Below the pieces are notes generated by a model. It had not been told where the DNA came from and did not search any database. It was given only the letters and a program-made list of their open reading frames with translations. This document shows, piece by piece, positions 52,640-62,449 of a stretch of 64,000 nt of DNA; within the stretch, counting starts at the first letter, position 1; each line of letters starts with the position of its first letter. A program made the position numbers and the translations under genes. Origin of the DNA: Vibrio sp. B1FLJ16 (GTDB lineage: Bacteria; Pseudomonadota; Gammaproteobacteria; Enterobacterales; Vibrionaceae). The stretch spans positions 2,790,001 to 2,854,000 of the forward strand of contig NZ_HG992749.1 in the NCBI RefSeq assembly GCF_905175385.1, given 5' to 3'.

Positions 52640-54022
52640 ATGCAGCAAAAAGACAAGCCGGAACAGCAAGCAACAGATAAGCATGGTTTGTTAAGCGCAC
52701 CCATTGCCGAAATACTGCGGAAAATGACGATTCCAATGACCATGGGCATGATCGCGATTCTGATGTTTAACCTAGTCGATACCTTCTTCATTTCTCTGCT
52801 CGGCACGCAAGCCTTGGCCGCCATCAGTTATACCTTTCCGGTCACCTTTGCGGTTAATTGTATTACGATGGGCATTGGCATGGGCCTTTCGACCAATATT
52901 GGTCGGCTACTCGGGCAAGGGCATTCAACGCAAGCTGCCCGTTTTACCACTCATGGCCTGCTGCTAGCCTTGTTGTTAGTTGCCATCGCATCATCTATCG
53001 GCTTTATCACTATCCGGCCGCTGTTCAGTTTTCTTGGCGCGGCTGATGACCTGCTGCCACTTATCGAACAATACATGCAGGTGTGGTATCTCACCATCCC
53101 ATTACTGGTTATTCCGATGGCCGGTAATAGTGCAATACGCGCAACCGGGGATACCAAAACACCGGCTAAAATAATGATGCTGGCTGGCTTAATCAACGGC
53201 ATGCTGGATCCGCTGCTGATATTCGGCCTAGGACCTTTCCCTGAGCTTGGAATCCAGGGCGCAGCTATTGCGAGTGCTTTCAGTTGGTTAGGCGCTTTAG
53301 CGGGCTCATTTTACTTACTAGTTAAGCGCGAAAAGCTGCTGGCCAAACCGCAGTGGCACTGGGTGAAAAAGGACTGGCAGCAGACGCTAAAAATAGGCAC
53401 ACCCGCCGCGCTGTCTATTGCGATGAACCCTCTGTCTGGTGCGATTTTAATGATGTTACTGTCGAGCCATGGAACCGCAGCCGTTGCCACTTATGGCGCT
53501 GCGCAGCGAATTGAATCGATACTAATTCTGGTGCTGATGTCCCTGACATCGGCGCTCACTCCCTTTATGGCCCAGAATCTGGGCGCAAATAATCCACAGC
53601 GGGCCTTCGCCGGACTGTTTCTCAGCATGCGCTTTTCCGTTGTGTTCCAAGGTCTGGTTTTCTTAGCGATGGTACCGCTGAGTATCCCGCTTGCCGCCTT
53701 GTTCTCACAGGAAGAGGCGGTAAAAAACCTGCTTTGGCATTATCTTCTGGTCGTGCCATTCAGTTACGGTTTCCAGGGGATTGTAATGATACTGGTCAGT
53801 GGATTAAATGCGATGCATAAACCACTGCGTGCTTTCCAGTGGAGCTTTATGCGCTTATTTGTGTTTACTCTGCCTGTTGCCTGGGCAGGCAGTCATCTTT
53901 ATGGCGTGGAAGGTCTGTTTATTGGCATCGCTGTGGGTAACACGTTAGGCGGGTTACTGGGCTACATGTTTGCACTGCGTGAGCGGAAGTTAATGTTGGT
54001 TGAACAAGGTTCCGCCTCTTAA
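52640..54022 (+). CDS. MATE-family multidrug/Na+ antiporter
   Basis: A 460-residue protein with twelve transmembrane segments in two six-helix MATE halves (MatE repeats about 20-180 and 245-410). GMIAILMFNLVDTFFISLLG is the N-terminal family motif and the polar TM1/TM7 aspartate lies in NLVDTFF. The family expels cationic drugs or metabolites in exchange for Na+ or H+. The ATG at 52640 (MQQKDKPEQQ) is chosen because the extension upstream enters the groES promoter. It lies divergent from groES. Confidence 0.88.
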   Translation: MQQKDKPEQQATDKHGLLSAPIAEILRKMTIPMTMGMIAILMFNLVDTFFISLLGTQALAAISYTFPVTFAVNCITMGIGMGLSTNIGRLLGQGHSTQAARFTTHGLLLALLLVAIASSIGFITIRPLFSFLGAADDLLPLIEQYMQVWYLTIPLLVIPMAGNSAIRATGDTKTPAKIMMLAGLINGMLDPLLIFGLGPFPELGIQGAAIASAFSWLGALAGSFYLLVKREKLLAKPQWHWVKKDWQQTLKIGTPAALSIAMNPLSGAILMMLLSSHGTAAVATYGAAQRIESILILVLMSLTSALTPFMAQNLGANNPQRAFAGLFLSMRFSVVFQGLVFLAMVPLSIPLAALFSQEEAVKNLLWHYLLVVPFSYGFQGIVMILVSGLNAMHKPLRAFQWSFMRLFVFTLPVAWAGSHLYGVEGLFIGIAVGNTLGGLLGYMFALRERKLMLVEQGSAS

Positions 54023-54065
54023 TCCATCGATTGATGCTGCACAATAAACTCCTGACACAGAAACA

Positions 54066-54096
54066 AAAAAACCGCGGTAATCTGACCGCGGTTTTC
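54066..54096. terminator. Bidirectional terminator between the MATE gene and pfkA
   Basis: The stem AAAACCGCGG / CCGCGGTTTT with an 8-nt loop has T-runs on both strands. Confidence 0.85.
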
Positions 54097-54124
54097 TATT
54101 TATTCCGGTTAAAAGCCAATCGAC

Positions 54125-55087
54125 TTAGAACAGCTCTTCTGCAACCTTGTAAAGGTCGTTACGTACCGGACGCTTCATGTTTTCGATCGCATCAATGATA
54201 TCGTGGTGAACAAGCTGCTCTTTCACGATACCGACACAACGACCACCGTGGCCATCTTTAAGTAAGTGAACAGCGTAGTTACCCATGCGAGAAGCAAGAA
54301 CGCGGTCAAATGCTGTCGGACGACCACCACGTTGAATGTGACCTAGTACAGTTGCACGAGTTTCACGACCAGTCGCTTCCTCGATGTCTTTCGCCAGCTC
54401 ATTCGCATCCATCATCAGTTCAGTAAGTGCGATGATCGCGTGTTTCTTACCTTTTGCAATGCCGTCTTGAATGTTGCTGATTAGCTTTTCTTTATCAAGA
54501 CCGGTTTCAGGTGAGATGATGTACTCACAACCACCAGCGATTGCAGACATCAGAGTCAGATCACCACAGTGACGGCCCATAATTTCTACGATTGAAATTC
54601 GCTGGTGAGATGAAGACGTATCACGCAAACGGTCGATTGCATCGATAACGGTATTTAGTGCAGTCAGGTAACCGATTGTGTAATCCGTACCTGCAATATC
54701 ATTATCAATTGTGCCTGGCAGACCAATACATGGGTAACCCATTTCAGTCAGTTTCTTCGCACCCATGTAAGAACCGTCACCACCGATAACAACCAGTGCA
54801 TCGATCCCGTGTTTCTTCAGGTTCTCAATTGCTTTTTCACGAACTGACACTTCCTTGAATTCAGGGAAACGTGCAGAACCCAGGAACGTACCGCCTTTGT
54901 TGATCACATCAGACACACTTGAACGATCCAGCTTTTCGATACGACCTTCATAAAGACCTAGGTAGCCGTCGTACACACCAAAAACTTCCAATCCCTCAGA
55001 TAGTGCTGTACGTACCACGCCGCGTACTGCCGCGTTCATACCAGGTGCATCACCGCCACTTGTTAAAACACCGATCTTCTTAATCAT
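54125..55087 (-). CDS. pfkA: 6-phosphofructokinase
   Basis: A 320-residue ATP-dependent PfkA, the committing step of glycolysis. [15 protein letters not shown] is the ATP site, [12 protein letters not shown] holds Gly/Asp of the phosphate loop, and [20 protein letters not shown] the catalytic Asp (PGTIDND). MGRHCGDLT and [12 protein letters not shown] are intact. The ATG at 55087 has GAGGG five bases away; a GTG at 55093 is less likely. Confidence 0.97.
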   Translation of the reverse strand: MIKKIGVLTSGGDAPGMNAAVRGVVRTALSEGLEVFGVYDGYLGLYEGRIEKLDRSSVSDVINKGGTFLGSARFPEFKEVSVREKAIENLKKHGIDALVVIGGDGSYMGAKKLTEMGYPCIGLPGTIDNDIAGTDYTIGYLTALNTVIDAIDRLRDTSSSHQRISIVEIMGRHCGDLTLMSAIAGGCEYIISPETGLDKEKLISNIQDGIAKGKKHAIIALTELMMDANELAKDIEEATGRETRATVLGHIQRGGRPTAFDRVLASRMGNYAVHLLKDGHGGRCVGIVKEQLVHHDIIDAIENMKRPVRNDLYKVAEELF

Positions 55088-55371
55088 GCTCACCCTCGAT
55101 CTTTGGCAATCAATTTATATAATTTTCTTTTAGGCTCCTTGTTACCAAGCAACCTGCATAATCCAGAACTGTGCGTTATGTTACATTTCCTATACAGGAT
55201 TACCAATGAAAACACACACTTTCATGTAACTTTTCTACTTATGTAAGAGTATTACAGTTTCTCTTGGCGACTTCGTTGATTCATATCAGTATCAGGATTC
55301 TTAAACGTATTGATGGAAAGATAGTCAAAAAGCGCCTGTTTGTCGTCAGATACCCTTTGATTTTTCGAGCG

Positions 55372-56280
55372 CTACCAATCTTGTTCTTTTTGCTCTTGCT
55401 CTGCTCCCAGAACGACTGATATCGGGTCCTGATGGATCAATACATCAGCGCCGGGGAACGCAGCCAGCAGATTTTCTTCTACTTTATCAGCAATATAATG
55501 CGCTTCTATTAAGCGCAGGTTATCGTCGAGTTCTAAATGCAACTGAATAAAGCGCGTAGGCCCGGACATTCGGGTCCGTAACTGATGCACACCCAGCACA
55601 CCTTTGACACTAAGACACTCGCTGCGGATTTGGTCCAACTCCTCATCCGGTAGTTTTCGATCTAATAGAGTCTGAATCGCTTCGCTGACCATCTTGAAGG
55701 CACTGTAAAAAATGAACAGACCAATACCAACGGCAAAGACTGCATCCGCCTGGGTTACGCCAAAATAACTTAACCCAAGCGCGACCATGATCGCCCCGTT
55801 CATATAGAGGTCGGTCTGATAGTGAAGTGAATCCGCGGCAATAGCCTGACTGCCCGTCACCCGTACAACGTATTTCTGGAAAGTAACCAAACCGAGTGTT
55901 ACCACCATCGCAAACAGCGAGACATAAACACCAAGTTCAGGAGTATGCAGTGCCTGAGGGCGGAAGAAACGCTCTATCCCGTTAAGGATCAGAAAGACCG
56001 CTGAGCCGGATATAAACATGGCCTGCGCCAGAGCAGCCAGTGATTCCGCCTTACCGTGGCCGAAAGCATGTTCCCTGTCGGCGGGTTGCAAGGCATATCG
56101 GACCACAACCAGATTTACCACCGATGCGGCGATATCCAGCATCGAGTCAATCAAAGAGGCTAATAAACTGACGGATCCTGTGACCCACCAGGTAATCACT
56201 TTAACTAAAAGGAGTAGTGTCGCCACGATTGCCGCAGTCCAAGCCGCAGCGGTAACTAAGCGTGCATATTGCTGTTTCAT
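55372..56280 (-). CDS. fieF: Cation-efflux pump FieF (CDF family)
   Basis: A 302-residue inner-membrane transporter that exports Fe2+ or Zn2+ in exchange for H+. Six transmembrane helices, with the CDF metal sites [11 protein letters not shown] and [12 protein letters not shown], and a binding cluster [14 protein letters not shown] cytoplasmic C-terminal domain ends with a charged tail (EQEQKEQDW). The ATG at 56280 is chosen over a TTG two codons earlier. The 284-bp gap to pfkA has no gene and no clear terminator. Confidence 0.92.
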   Translation of the reverse strand: MKQQYARLVTAAAWTAAIVATLLLLVKVITWWVTGSVSLLASLIDSMLDIAASVVNLVVVRYALQPADREHAFGHGKAESLAALAQAMFISGSAVFLILNGIERFFRPQALHTPELGVYVSLFAMVVTLGLVTFQKYVVRVTGSQAIAADSLHYQTDLYMNGAIMVALGLSYFGVTQADAVFAVGIGLFIFYSAFKMVSEAIQTLLDRKLPDEELDQIRSECLSVKGVLGVHQLRTRMSGPTRFIQLHLELDDNLRLIEAHYIADKVEENLLAAFPGADVLIHQDPISVVLGAEQEQKEQDW

Positions 56281-56354
56281 AATCAAAGAGTTAACTCAAA
56301 CCATAGCTCGAGTATACCCCGTTAAATATTGAAAGAGTATGACTTAGCTGGATC

Positions 56355-56385
56355 AAAAAGAGGCGGTCAACGACCGCCTCTTTAT
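56355..56385 (-). terminator. Terminator of cpxP
   Basis: A 12-bp stem AAAGAGGCGGTC / GACCGCCTCTTT (loop AAC) has T-runs on both strands; it lies 21 bp after cpxP. Confidence 0.85.
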
Positions 56386-56405
56386 CTTCTTGTCCCAAAG
56401 ATGGA

Positions 56406-56915
56406 TTAGTTATTTGGTTTGTTCATGCGTTTTTGCATGCGATCGCTACACTCTTGCATTCGCTCACCTTGCAGCTTCACAAACTCTGTTTTTTGCTCAG
56501 GTGTTAGTATGCTCAGCATCTGGTGTCTTTTCTCTAGCATTTTTACGCGGCGTTCAGTCTGTTTCTCGACCATCTCTTTTGCCAACGTTGTTGCCTGAGC
56601 TTCATCAAAGGTATCCGCCAACACAAGAGCCTGCACTTTAGCGTGATAAGCCTGACGCTCAGCTCTGCGCGCATCACGATCTGCTGAGTTCTTGTTTCTC
56701 ATCTCATCGCGCTTAGCATTGCGTAAGTCTGTTAACTGGTCTTTTTGTGCATCAGTCAGATCCAGTTGACGCATAATCTCACGATCCATACCTGGGCCAC
56801 ATTCATCGCGAGGTCCTTTTTGCTGGTCTTTACCACCATAGGCGAATGCGCCTGCAGCACCAAGAGTTAAAGGTAGAACAACAGCAGCTAACACTAGTTT
56901 TTTTGCAGATTTCAT
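56406..56915 (-). CDS. cpxP: Periplasmic Cpx repressor/chaperone CpxP
   Basis: A 169-residue periplasmic protein that holds CpxA inactive and delivers misfolded proteins to degradation. A signal peptide (LVLAAVVLPLTLGAAGAFA) is followed by the two LTxxQ motifs (LDLTDAQKDQL at about 55 and ILTPEQKTEF at about 140) and a charged helical body. The ATG at 56915 gives the signal peptide directly. Divergent from cpxRA, sharing a promoter with a CpxR box. Confidence 0.92.
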   Translation of the reverse strand: MKSAKKLVLAAVVLPLTLGAAGAFAYGGKDQQKGPRDECGPGMDREIMRQLDLTDAQKDQLTDLRNAKRDEMRNKNSADRDARRAERQAYHAKVQALVLADTFDEAQATTLAKEMVEKQTERRVKMLEKRHQMLSILTPEQKTEFVKLQGERMQECSDRMQKRMNKPNN

Positions 56916-57013
56916 AATTCTATTCCTCACATAAGTGATTGGTTCTTCTGGGCTGTTCTCCCAGCGCTTGAGTATAGAATAGAGCTCGTTAGGTAAAGCG
57001 ACGTACAGGGAGC

Positions 57014-57028
57014 GTAAAGATTCGTAAA
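57014..57028 (+). promoter_or_regulatory. CpxR box between cpxP and cpxR
   Basis: A perfect GTAAA-N5-GTAAA site (spacer GATTC). A weaker GTAAA-N5-GTACA site lies at 56993-57007. Together they fit autoregulation of cpxRA and activation of cpxP by phospho-CpxR. Confidence 0.8.
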
Positions 57029-57105
57029 GAGTGATTTTTATACTCTTAGTAACCCGACATTCCAATGTAGTATTAAACAAACAGTAATTTACAGTAGGTT
57101 CCTAA

Positions 57106-57795
57106 ATGGCAAACATTCTTTTGATTGATGACGATATAGAGCTAACCAGCCTGTTAAAAGAAGTGCTCAGTTTCGAAGGATTTCAGGTCAGTGAAGCAAA
57201 CGACGGCGAAGCTGGTTTAGCCGCCGTAAACAGTGACATTGATTTGATCCTGCTGGATGTCATGATGCCCAAGCTCAACGGCATGGAAACATTAAAACGC
57301 CTGCGCGAGAACTGGGAAACGCCTGTGCTGATGCTCACCGCTAAAGGCGAAGAGATCGATCGGGTTATAGGTCTGGAACTCGGGGCTGATGATTACCTGC
57401 CAAAACCTTTCAGTGATCGTGAACTGCTGGCACGCATCCGCGCGATTTTACGTCGTACCAGCACTGCACCAAAGGACAGCAAAGGCAGTGATTGCGTCGA
57501 GTATCAGGAGCTTCGCCTCTATCCGGGCAAACAGGAAGCTTACTGCGACGAACAACTGCTCGACCTGACCGCGACAGAGTTCGCGCTGCTTGCACACTTC
57601 GTCCAGAATCCGGGGCAGGTGCTGACGAAAGAGATATTAAGTTTAGATGTACTGGGCAAGCGCCTCGCTGCTTTTGACCGTGCGATTGATATGCATGTCT
57701 CCAACTTACGTAAAAAGCTGCCCGATCAACGTAACGGCAAGCCACGAATCAAAACACTGCGTGGCCGTGGCTACATGTTGCTTGAGGAAGACTGA
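57106..57795 (+). CDS. cpxR: Envelope-stress response regulator CpxR
   Basis: A 229-residue OmpR-type regulator. Receiver domain with phosphorylated Asp51 (ILLDVMMPK), the acidic pair DDD near residue 8-10, and conserved Lys in DYLPKPFS. The winged-helix DNA-binding domain follows (VSNLRKKLPDQRNGKPRIKTLRGRGYML type). Overlaps cpxA by one base (TGATG). Confidence 0.95.
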   Translation: MANILLIDDDIELTSLLKEVLSFEGFQVSEANDGEAGLAAVNSDIDLILLDVMMPKLNGMETLKRLRENWETPVLMLTAKGEEIDRVIGLELGADDYLPKPFSDRELLARIRAILRRTSTAPKDSKGSDCVEYQELRLYPGKQEAYCDEQLLDLTATEFALLAHFVQNPGQVLTKEILSLDVLGKRLAAFDRAIDMHVSNLRKKLPDQRNGKPRIKTLRGRGYMLLEED

Positions 57796-59192
57796 TGAGC
57801 CTGTTATCACGCATCAGATTGCCCAACCTTAACAGCTTATACGGGCGTATTTTTGCTATCTTCTGGTTTACCATGCTACTGGTTCTAATCGCAGTGCTGT
57901 CACTTCCGCATCTGGATCCGCGCAAGCCTCGCGACATTCCCAACGACCCTTTTCATCGTATGTTGGATCTGCGTAATGACATCCAAAGCCAATACAGTGA
58001 AGAGACCGACCTTGGACGGATATTATTTAGCATCGAAGGACGCCGACAGCATAGAGATGATCCGCGACCACGTATGTTTTTTTCCGACTACAACGGCAAA
58101 ATTTTAACCACAGATCACCGCAACAACTTTCAAATGCGGGCGATGCAAAACTTTGTCTCGATCATCGAAGATAACAATCAGCCGAAGCAGAAACTTTATG
58201 GCCGATACATGATTGCAGGACCGGTGCCGATTACACTGGCGGGATCTGATCTTCTGATGTATGTCGGTTTTAAATGGAATGAGCCACCACCACTATTACT
58301 GAGACTGTTTGATCACCCGGTGCAGCTTCTACTAGCGGTAATGTTAGTCAGCACTCCATTACTGCTTTGGTTGGCATGGGCTTTGAGTCAGCCAGCAAGG
58401 CGTCTGGAAGCGGCCGCACAGCGCGTAGCCAAAGGGGAATTTGTCACCGATCCCTCTCTTGAGAAAGGTACCTCGGAGTTCCGCCAGGCTGGCAGCAGCT
58501 TTAATCAGATGGTAGAGGCGGTCAATCAGATGATTTCCGGCCAACAGCGATTGCTATCCGATATTTCCCATGAGTTACGCTCTCCACTGACGCGCCTGCG
58601 TATGGCCAGTGCACTGGCAACACGCAAACAAGGTGAGAGCCCTGAGCTGACACGAATCGATACCGAAGCCCAGAGACTCGAACAAATGATAAGCGAGTTA
58701 CTTGAGCTATCTCGTATGCAGGCGAACAGCCACATGACTAGGGAGACACAGCCCATTGAAAGTCTGTGGGAAGAGATCATTAAAGACGCCCAGTTTGAAG
58801 CCGAGCAGATGGGTAAACATCTGCGCTATTCTGACCTGCCAAAAGGCAGTATTTCCGGTAATCCGAAACTGCTGATGAGTGCCGTAGAGAATATTATTCG
58901 TAACGCCATTTATTACGGCAGAGATGAAGTGAAAGTCGATATTAATACCCGGGGAAACACCTTAAATATTACTGTCGATGATAACGGCGAGGGGGTGCCT
59001 GATGCTGAGCTAGAAGCCATATTCCGCCCGTTCTACCGGGTATCCACCGCACGTGATCGCCATTCTGGCGGGACCGGATTAGGGTTAACCATCACCGAGA
59101 GTGCGATTCGTCAGCACAGCGGCACAATTACCGCGAGCAGAAGCCCACTGGGTGGCTTACGCATGAGCATTACTCTGCCTTTGAGTAAATAG
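57795..59192 (+). CDS. cpxA: Envelope-stress sensor histidine kinase CpxA
   Basis: A 465-residue membrane sensor. Transmembrane helix 1 about 17-37, a periplasmic sensor region, helix 2 about 175-195, a HAMP linker, then the dimerisation domain with phospho-acceptor His259 (LSDISHELRSPLTRL). The ATPase domain has N-box NIIRNAIYY, G1 VDDNGEGVP and G2 HSGGTGLGLTI. With CpxR and CpxP it senses misfolded envelope proteins. Confidence 0.95.
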   Translation: MSLLSRIRLPNLNSLYGRIFAIFWFTMLLVLIAVLSLPHLDPRKPRDIPNDPFHRMLDLRNDIQSQYSEETDLGRILFSIEGRRQHRDDPRPRMFFSDYNGKILTTDHRNNFQMRAMQNFVSIIEDNNQPKQKLYGRYMIAGPVPITLAGSDLLMYVGFKWNEPPPLLLRLFDHPVQLLLAVMLVSTPLLLWLAWALSQPARRLEAAAQRVAKGEFVTDPSLEKGTSEFRQAGSSFNQMVEAVNQMISGQQRLLSDISHELRSPLTRLRMASALATRKQGESPELTRIDTEAQRLEQMISELLELSRMQANSHMTRETQPIESLWEEIIKDAQFEAEQMGKHLRYSDLPKGSISGNPKLLMSAVENIIRNAIYYGRDEVKVDINTRGNTLNITVDDNGEGVPDAELEAIFRPFYRVSTARDRHSGGTGLGLTITESAIRQHSGTITASRSPLGGLRMSITLPLSK

Positions 59193-59216
59193 TCACTCCC
59201 CTTTATGAACACTGAG

Positions 59217-59242
59217 CCCTCCCATTGTGGAGGGTTTTCTTT
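59217..59242 (+). terminator. Terminator of cpxRA
   Basis: A 6-bp stem CCCTCC-CATTGT-GGAGGG followed by TTTTCTTT, 24 bp past the cpxA stop. Confidence 0.7.
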
Positions 59243-59342
59243 ATCCGGAATCCAACATTCACTGACTCTATCCTGAATCCTGCATCTTAAAGCCATTTGG
59301 GTATATACTGCCCGTCACTTAGACCAACTCGACTTCTAAATT

Positions 59343-59822
59343 ATGTTTGATATTGCTTTATACGAACCAGAAATTGCGCCGAATACCGGAAACATTATTC
59401 GACTATGTGCTAACTGCGGTGCAAATCTGCACTTAATTGAACCTCTGGGTTTCGATCTTGAAGAAAAGAAAGTTCGCCGCGCTGGATTGGATTATCACGA
59501 TCTGGCTCGCGTGACACGTCATAAGAACTATCAAGCATTCCTGGAATACTTAGAAAAAGAGAAGCAAGGCAACTACCGACTGTTTGCGTGCACTACCAAA
59601 ACAACCGGCCATCACGTGGATGCTCAATACCAAGCTGGTGACGTTTTACTGTTCGGTCCGGAAACACGTGGCCTGCCTGCCGAGGTGATTGAAAGCCTGC
59701 CAATGGAGCAGCGTATTCGAATTCCGATGATGCCGGACGCCCGAAGCCTAAACCTGTCGAATGCGGTTGCTATTATTGCTTTTGAAGCGTGGCGTCAGAT
59801 GGGCTTTAACGGCGCACAGTAA
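59343..59822 (+). CDS. trmL: tRNA (cytidine/uridine-34-2'-O)-methyltransferase TrmL
   Basis: A 159-residue SPOUT enzyme that methylates the wobble ribose of tRNA-Leu isoacceptors. Typical motifs are [19 protein letters not shown] near the N terminus, [11 protein letters not shown], and the trefoil-knot end [19 protein letters not shown]. Length is normal. A lone gene between cpxA and fxsA. Confidence 0.94.
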   Translation: MFDIALYEPEIAPNTGNIIRLCANCGANLHLIEPLGFDLEEKKVRRAGLDYHDLARVTRHKNYQAFLEYLEKEKQGNYRLFACTTKTTGHHVDAQYQAGDVLLFGPETRGLPAEVIESLPMEQRIRIPMMPDARSLNLSNAVAIIAFEAWRQMGFNGAQ

Positions 59823-59854
59823 CCAGGTTTAACAGAGCCGAATAAAAAGAGTAC

Positions 59855-59879
59855 AAAAAAGGGCGCTCGTGCGCCCTTC
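59855..59879 (-). terminator. Terminator of fxsA
   Basis: The stem AAGGGCGC / GCGCCCTT (loop on the minus strand ACGA) is followed on the minus strand by TTTTTTGTAC. It lies 26 bp beyond the fxsA stop; trmL also converges on it. Confidence 0.82.
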
Positions 59880-59904
59880 ATCTATTTGCTGGAACAAATG
59901 TCTA

Positions 59905-60438
59905 TCAGTTGAGCTTATTACGATCATTGTGGTTATCATCATCGTCGTCTTTACGCTCGTATTCACCTTCAAAGGTATTGCCATTCTCTGAGTGAGAATC
60001 TGATGAGCCACGACGAAATGGGTCATTTTCAAACGGGTCTTGTCCAGAAAAACCGCCGCCAAATCCGCCACCATGTACCGTTTTTACGACCATTTTACTC
60101 ATTAAATATTTAGCAATTGCAGCTCGCGGCGCAGGCAGTAACACCAACATACCGAGCGCATCCGTCATAAAACCCGGCGTTAGCAGCAGCACACCAGCAA
60201 CCGCCAGCATGACACCTTCAAAAATCTGTTGAGCGGGAATTTCCCCCTGCTCCAAACGACCCTGCACAGACATCAGAGTCTGAATGCCCTGACTACGCAC
60301 CAGTGAGGCACCCACAATGGCAGTAATCAGCACCAAACCAATAGTAGGCCAGAGACCTAAAAATCCGCCCACTTGAATAAATAAGCCGATTTCGATGATC
60401 GGAACAAAAATAAATGCCAGTAATAAGATAGGAAACAC
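59905..60438 (-). CDS. fxsA: FxsA-family inner-membrane protein
   Basis: A 177-residue protein. The first 125 residues hold several membrane segments (FPILLLAFIFVPIIEIGLF, PTIGLVLITAIVGASLV, a third around LTPGFMTDALGMLVLL). The C-terminal tail is hydrophilic and low complexity, with a GGGFGGGFSGQ stretch and an acidic end (KDDDDDNHNDRN). E. coli FxsA relieves F-plasmid exclusion of phage T7 when overproduced; its normal role is unclear. A GTG start at 60438 follows GGAGG; the longer frame has no ribosome site. Confidence 0.85.
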   Translation of the reverse strand: MFPILLLAFIFVPIIEIGLFIQVGGFLGLWPTIGLVLITAIVGASLVRSQGIQTLMSVQGRLEQGEIPAQQIFEGVMLAVAGVLLLTPGFMTDALGMLVLLPAPRAAIAKYLMSKMVVKTVHGGGFGGGFSGQDPFENDPFRRGSSDSHSENGNTFEGEYERKDDDDDNHNDRNKLN

Positions 60439-60823
60439 ACGCCCTCCTTTGTTTAATTCAGTGTAATGGTAAAAGCTCACCAACCTCAAACAAATCGTTG
60501 TAAAAAAGCGTGTTAAGGTACACAAATCGCTTTAATAATAAGCTTCTGTTGACATAAATTTTGATAGTGCCCGCAGTAATTATAGATAATTAACTCAACA
60601 GCTATAAACAGAAAGCAATAACCCATTCATACTTTGCAAACTATTGATGCATTAAAAGCAAAAAAGGTGATCCAGTTACTATTTTTATGCGCTAGGTACA
60701 GTATGATGTGCCGCATAAGTCAGGACGGATTTTCCAGCCCAAAATTCTGATGAATGGATTCTAGATTGCAGAATAGGCTAATACACTATCATATTATTAG
60801 AATCATCATCTAAGGATCCTGTT
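60439..60823. other. Noncoding gap between fxsA and aspA
   Basis: A 385-bp divergent AT-rich gap that must hold the aspA promoter. A half-site TTGATGCAT near 60645 is only a weak FNR-like match. The aspA ribosome site lies just before 60824. No gene or strong repeat seen. Confidence 0.5.
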
Positions 60824-62275
60824 ATGGCTACCCTATCCGATGCTCCGAAAACAGCTCAAACAGCCACTCGTATTGAAGAAGATCTATTAGGTCAACGTCA
60901 TGTTCCTGCGGATGCCTACTATGGCATTCATACCCTACGCGCTATTGAAAACTTCAATATTTCCAACGTAACCATCTCTGACGTACCTGAATTTGTACGC
61001 GGCATGATAATGACAAAAAAAGCAGCCGCGTTAGCGAACAAAGAGCTTGGCGCTATTCCTAAAGACGTTGCTAACTACATTCTGGAAGCATGTGATTTGA
61101 TCCTGGAAACAGGTAAGTGCATGGATCAGTTCCCTTCCGACGTATTCCAGGGGGGTGCGGGCACTTCTGTAAACATGAACACTAACGAAGTGATCGCGAA
61201 CGTTGCACTTGAACTGATGGGCAAAGAAAAAGGTCAATACGAGTTCATCAACCCGAACGACCATGTTAACAAGAGCCAGTCAACGAACTGTGCGTACCCG
61301 ACAGGTTTCCGTATAGCGGTTTACAACAGCGTACATAAACTGATGGAAGCGATTGAGTACCTGAAAGGCGCATTCGATCTTAAAGCTGTTGAGTTCAAAG
61401 ACGTGCTGAAAATGGGTCGTACTCAGCTTCAGGACGCGGTACCAATGACGGTTGGTCAGGAGTTCCACGCCTGGGCGGTCACGCTAAACGAAGAAATTCG
61501 TGCCTTGGATTACACCTCTAAACTACTACTGGAAATCAACCTGGGCGCAACAGCGATCGGTACCGGTCTTAACACACCTGCGGGTTACCAGTCCATCGCG
61601 GTGAAACACCTGGCAGACGTTACCGGACTTGATGTTGTACCTGCAGAAGACCTGATCGAAGCGACTTCTGACTGTGGTGCCTATGTAATGACTCACGGTG
61701 CGTTAAAACGCCTGGCGGTGAAATTATCTAAGATCTGCAATGATTTACGCCTGCTTTCTTCCGGTCCTCGCGCAGGCCTGAATGAGCTGAACCTTCCAGA
61801 AATGCAGGCAGGTTCTTCAATCATGCCAGCGAAAGTAAACCCGGTTATCCCTGAAGTAGTAAACCAGGTTTGCTTCAAAGTACTGGGTAACGACAACACC
61901 GTTTCTTTCGCAGCAGAAGGTGGTCAGCTGCAGCTAAACGTGATGGAACCGGTTATCGCACAAAGTGTCTTTGAGTCTATCTCCCTTCTCCACAATGCAT
62001 GTGTAAACCTGCGTGATAAATGTATCGACGGCATCACTGTAAACAAAGAAATCTGTGAGAACTACGTTTACAATTCTATTGGTATCGTAACTTACCTTAA
62101 CCCTTACATCGGCCACCATGAAGGTGACATTGTCGGTAAGATATGTGCAGAAACGGGTAAAAGCGTTCGCGAAGTCGTACTGGAACGCGGCCTGCTCACT
62201 GCAGAGGAACTTGACGAAATCTTATCAGTCGAGAACTTCATGCATCCGACATACAAAGCCAAACGCTACGAGTAA
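60824..62275 (+). CDS. aspA: Aspartate ammonia-lyase
   Basis: A 483-residue tetrameric lyase that splits aspartate to fumarate and ammonia, feeding fumarate respiration. The fumarase/aspartase signature [11 protein letters not shown] (about 323-333) holds the SS loop. Conserved [12 protein letters not shown] (substrate site) and the N-terminal [22 protein letters not shown] are present. Followed by a terminator and then dcuA, the paired C4-dicarboxylate carrier, as in E. coli and V. cholerae. Confidence 0.97.
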   Translation: MATLSDAPKTAQTATRIEEDLLGQRHVPADAYYGIHTLRAIENFNISNVTISDVPEFVRGMIMTKKAAALANKELGAIPKDVANYILEACDLILETGKCMDQFPSDVFQGGAGTSVNMNTNEVIANVALELMGKEKGQYEFINPNDHVNKSQSTNCAYPTGFRIAVYNSVHKLMEAIEYLKGAFDLKAVEFKDVLKMGRTQLQDAVPMTVGQEFHAWAVTLNEEIRALDYTSKLLLEINLGATAIGTGLNTPAGYQSIAVKHLADVTGLDVVPAEDLIEATSDCGAYVMTHGALKRLAVKLSKICNDLRLLSSGPRAGLNELNLPEMQAGSSIMPAKVNPVIPEVVNQVCFKVLGNDNTVSFAAEGGQLQLNVMEPVIAQSVFESISLLHNACVNLRDKCIDGITVNKEICENYVYNSIGIVTYLNPYIGHHEGDIVGKICAETGKSVREVVLERGLLTAEELDEILSVENFMHPTYKAKRYE

Positions 62276-62288
62276 GTAGTCTACCGCA

Positions 62289-62313
62289 GGGGGGCCACAA
62301 GGTCCCCTTTTAG
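62289..62313 (+). terminator. Terminator between aspA and dcuA
   Basis: The stem GGGGCC-ACAA-GGTCCCC (one unpaired base) is followed by TTTTAGGC. Moderate strength; partial read-through into dcuA is possible. Confidence 0.65.
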
Positions 62314-62449
62314 GCTTTCACACGGTTAACCACATTTTTTCTAAGCTTTTAAAACAGAAAGCCGTTTGGTTCTGATTCTCTGAACATTTATTCCTGTTCC
62401 TGAGTGTTCAAAAAATCAGAATCTATACAAACTAAACGAGGTACTAATA

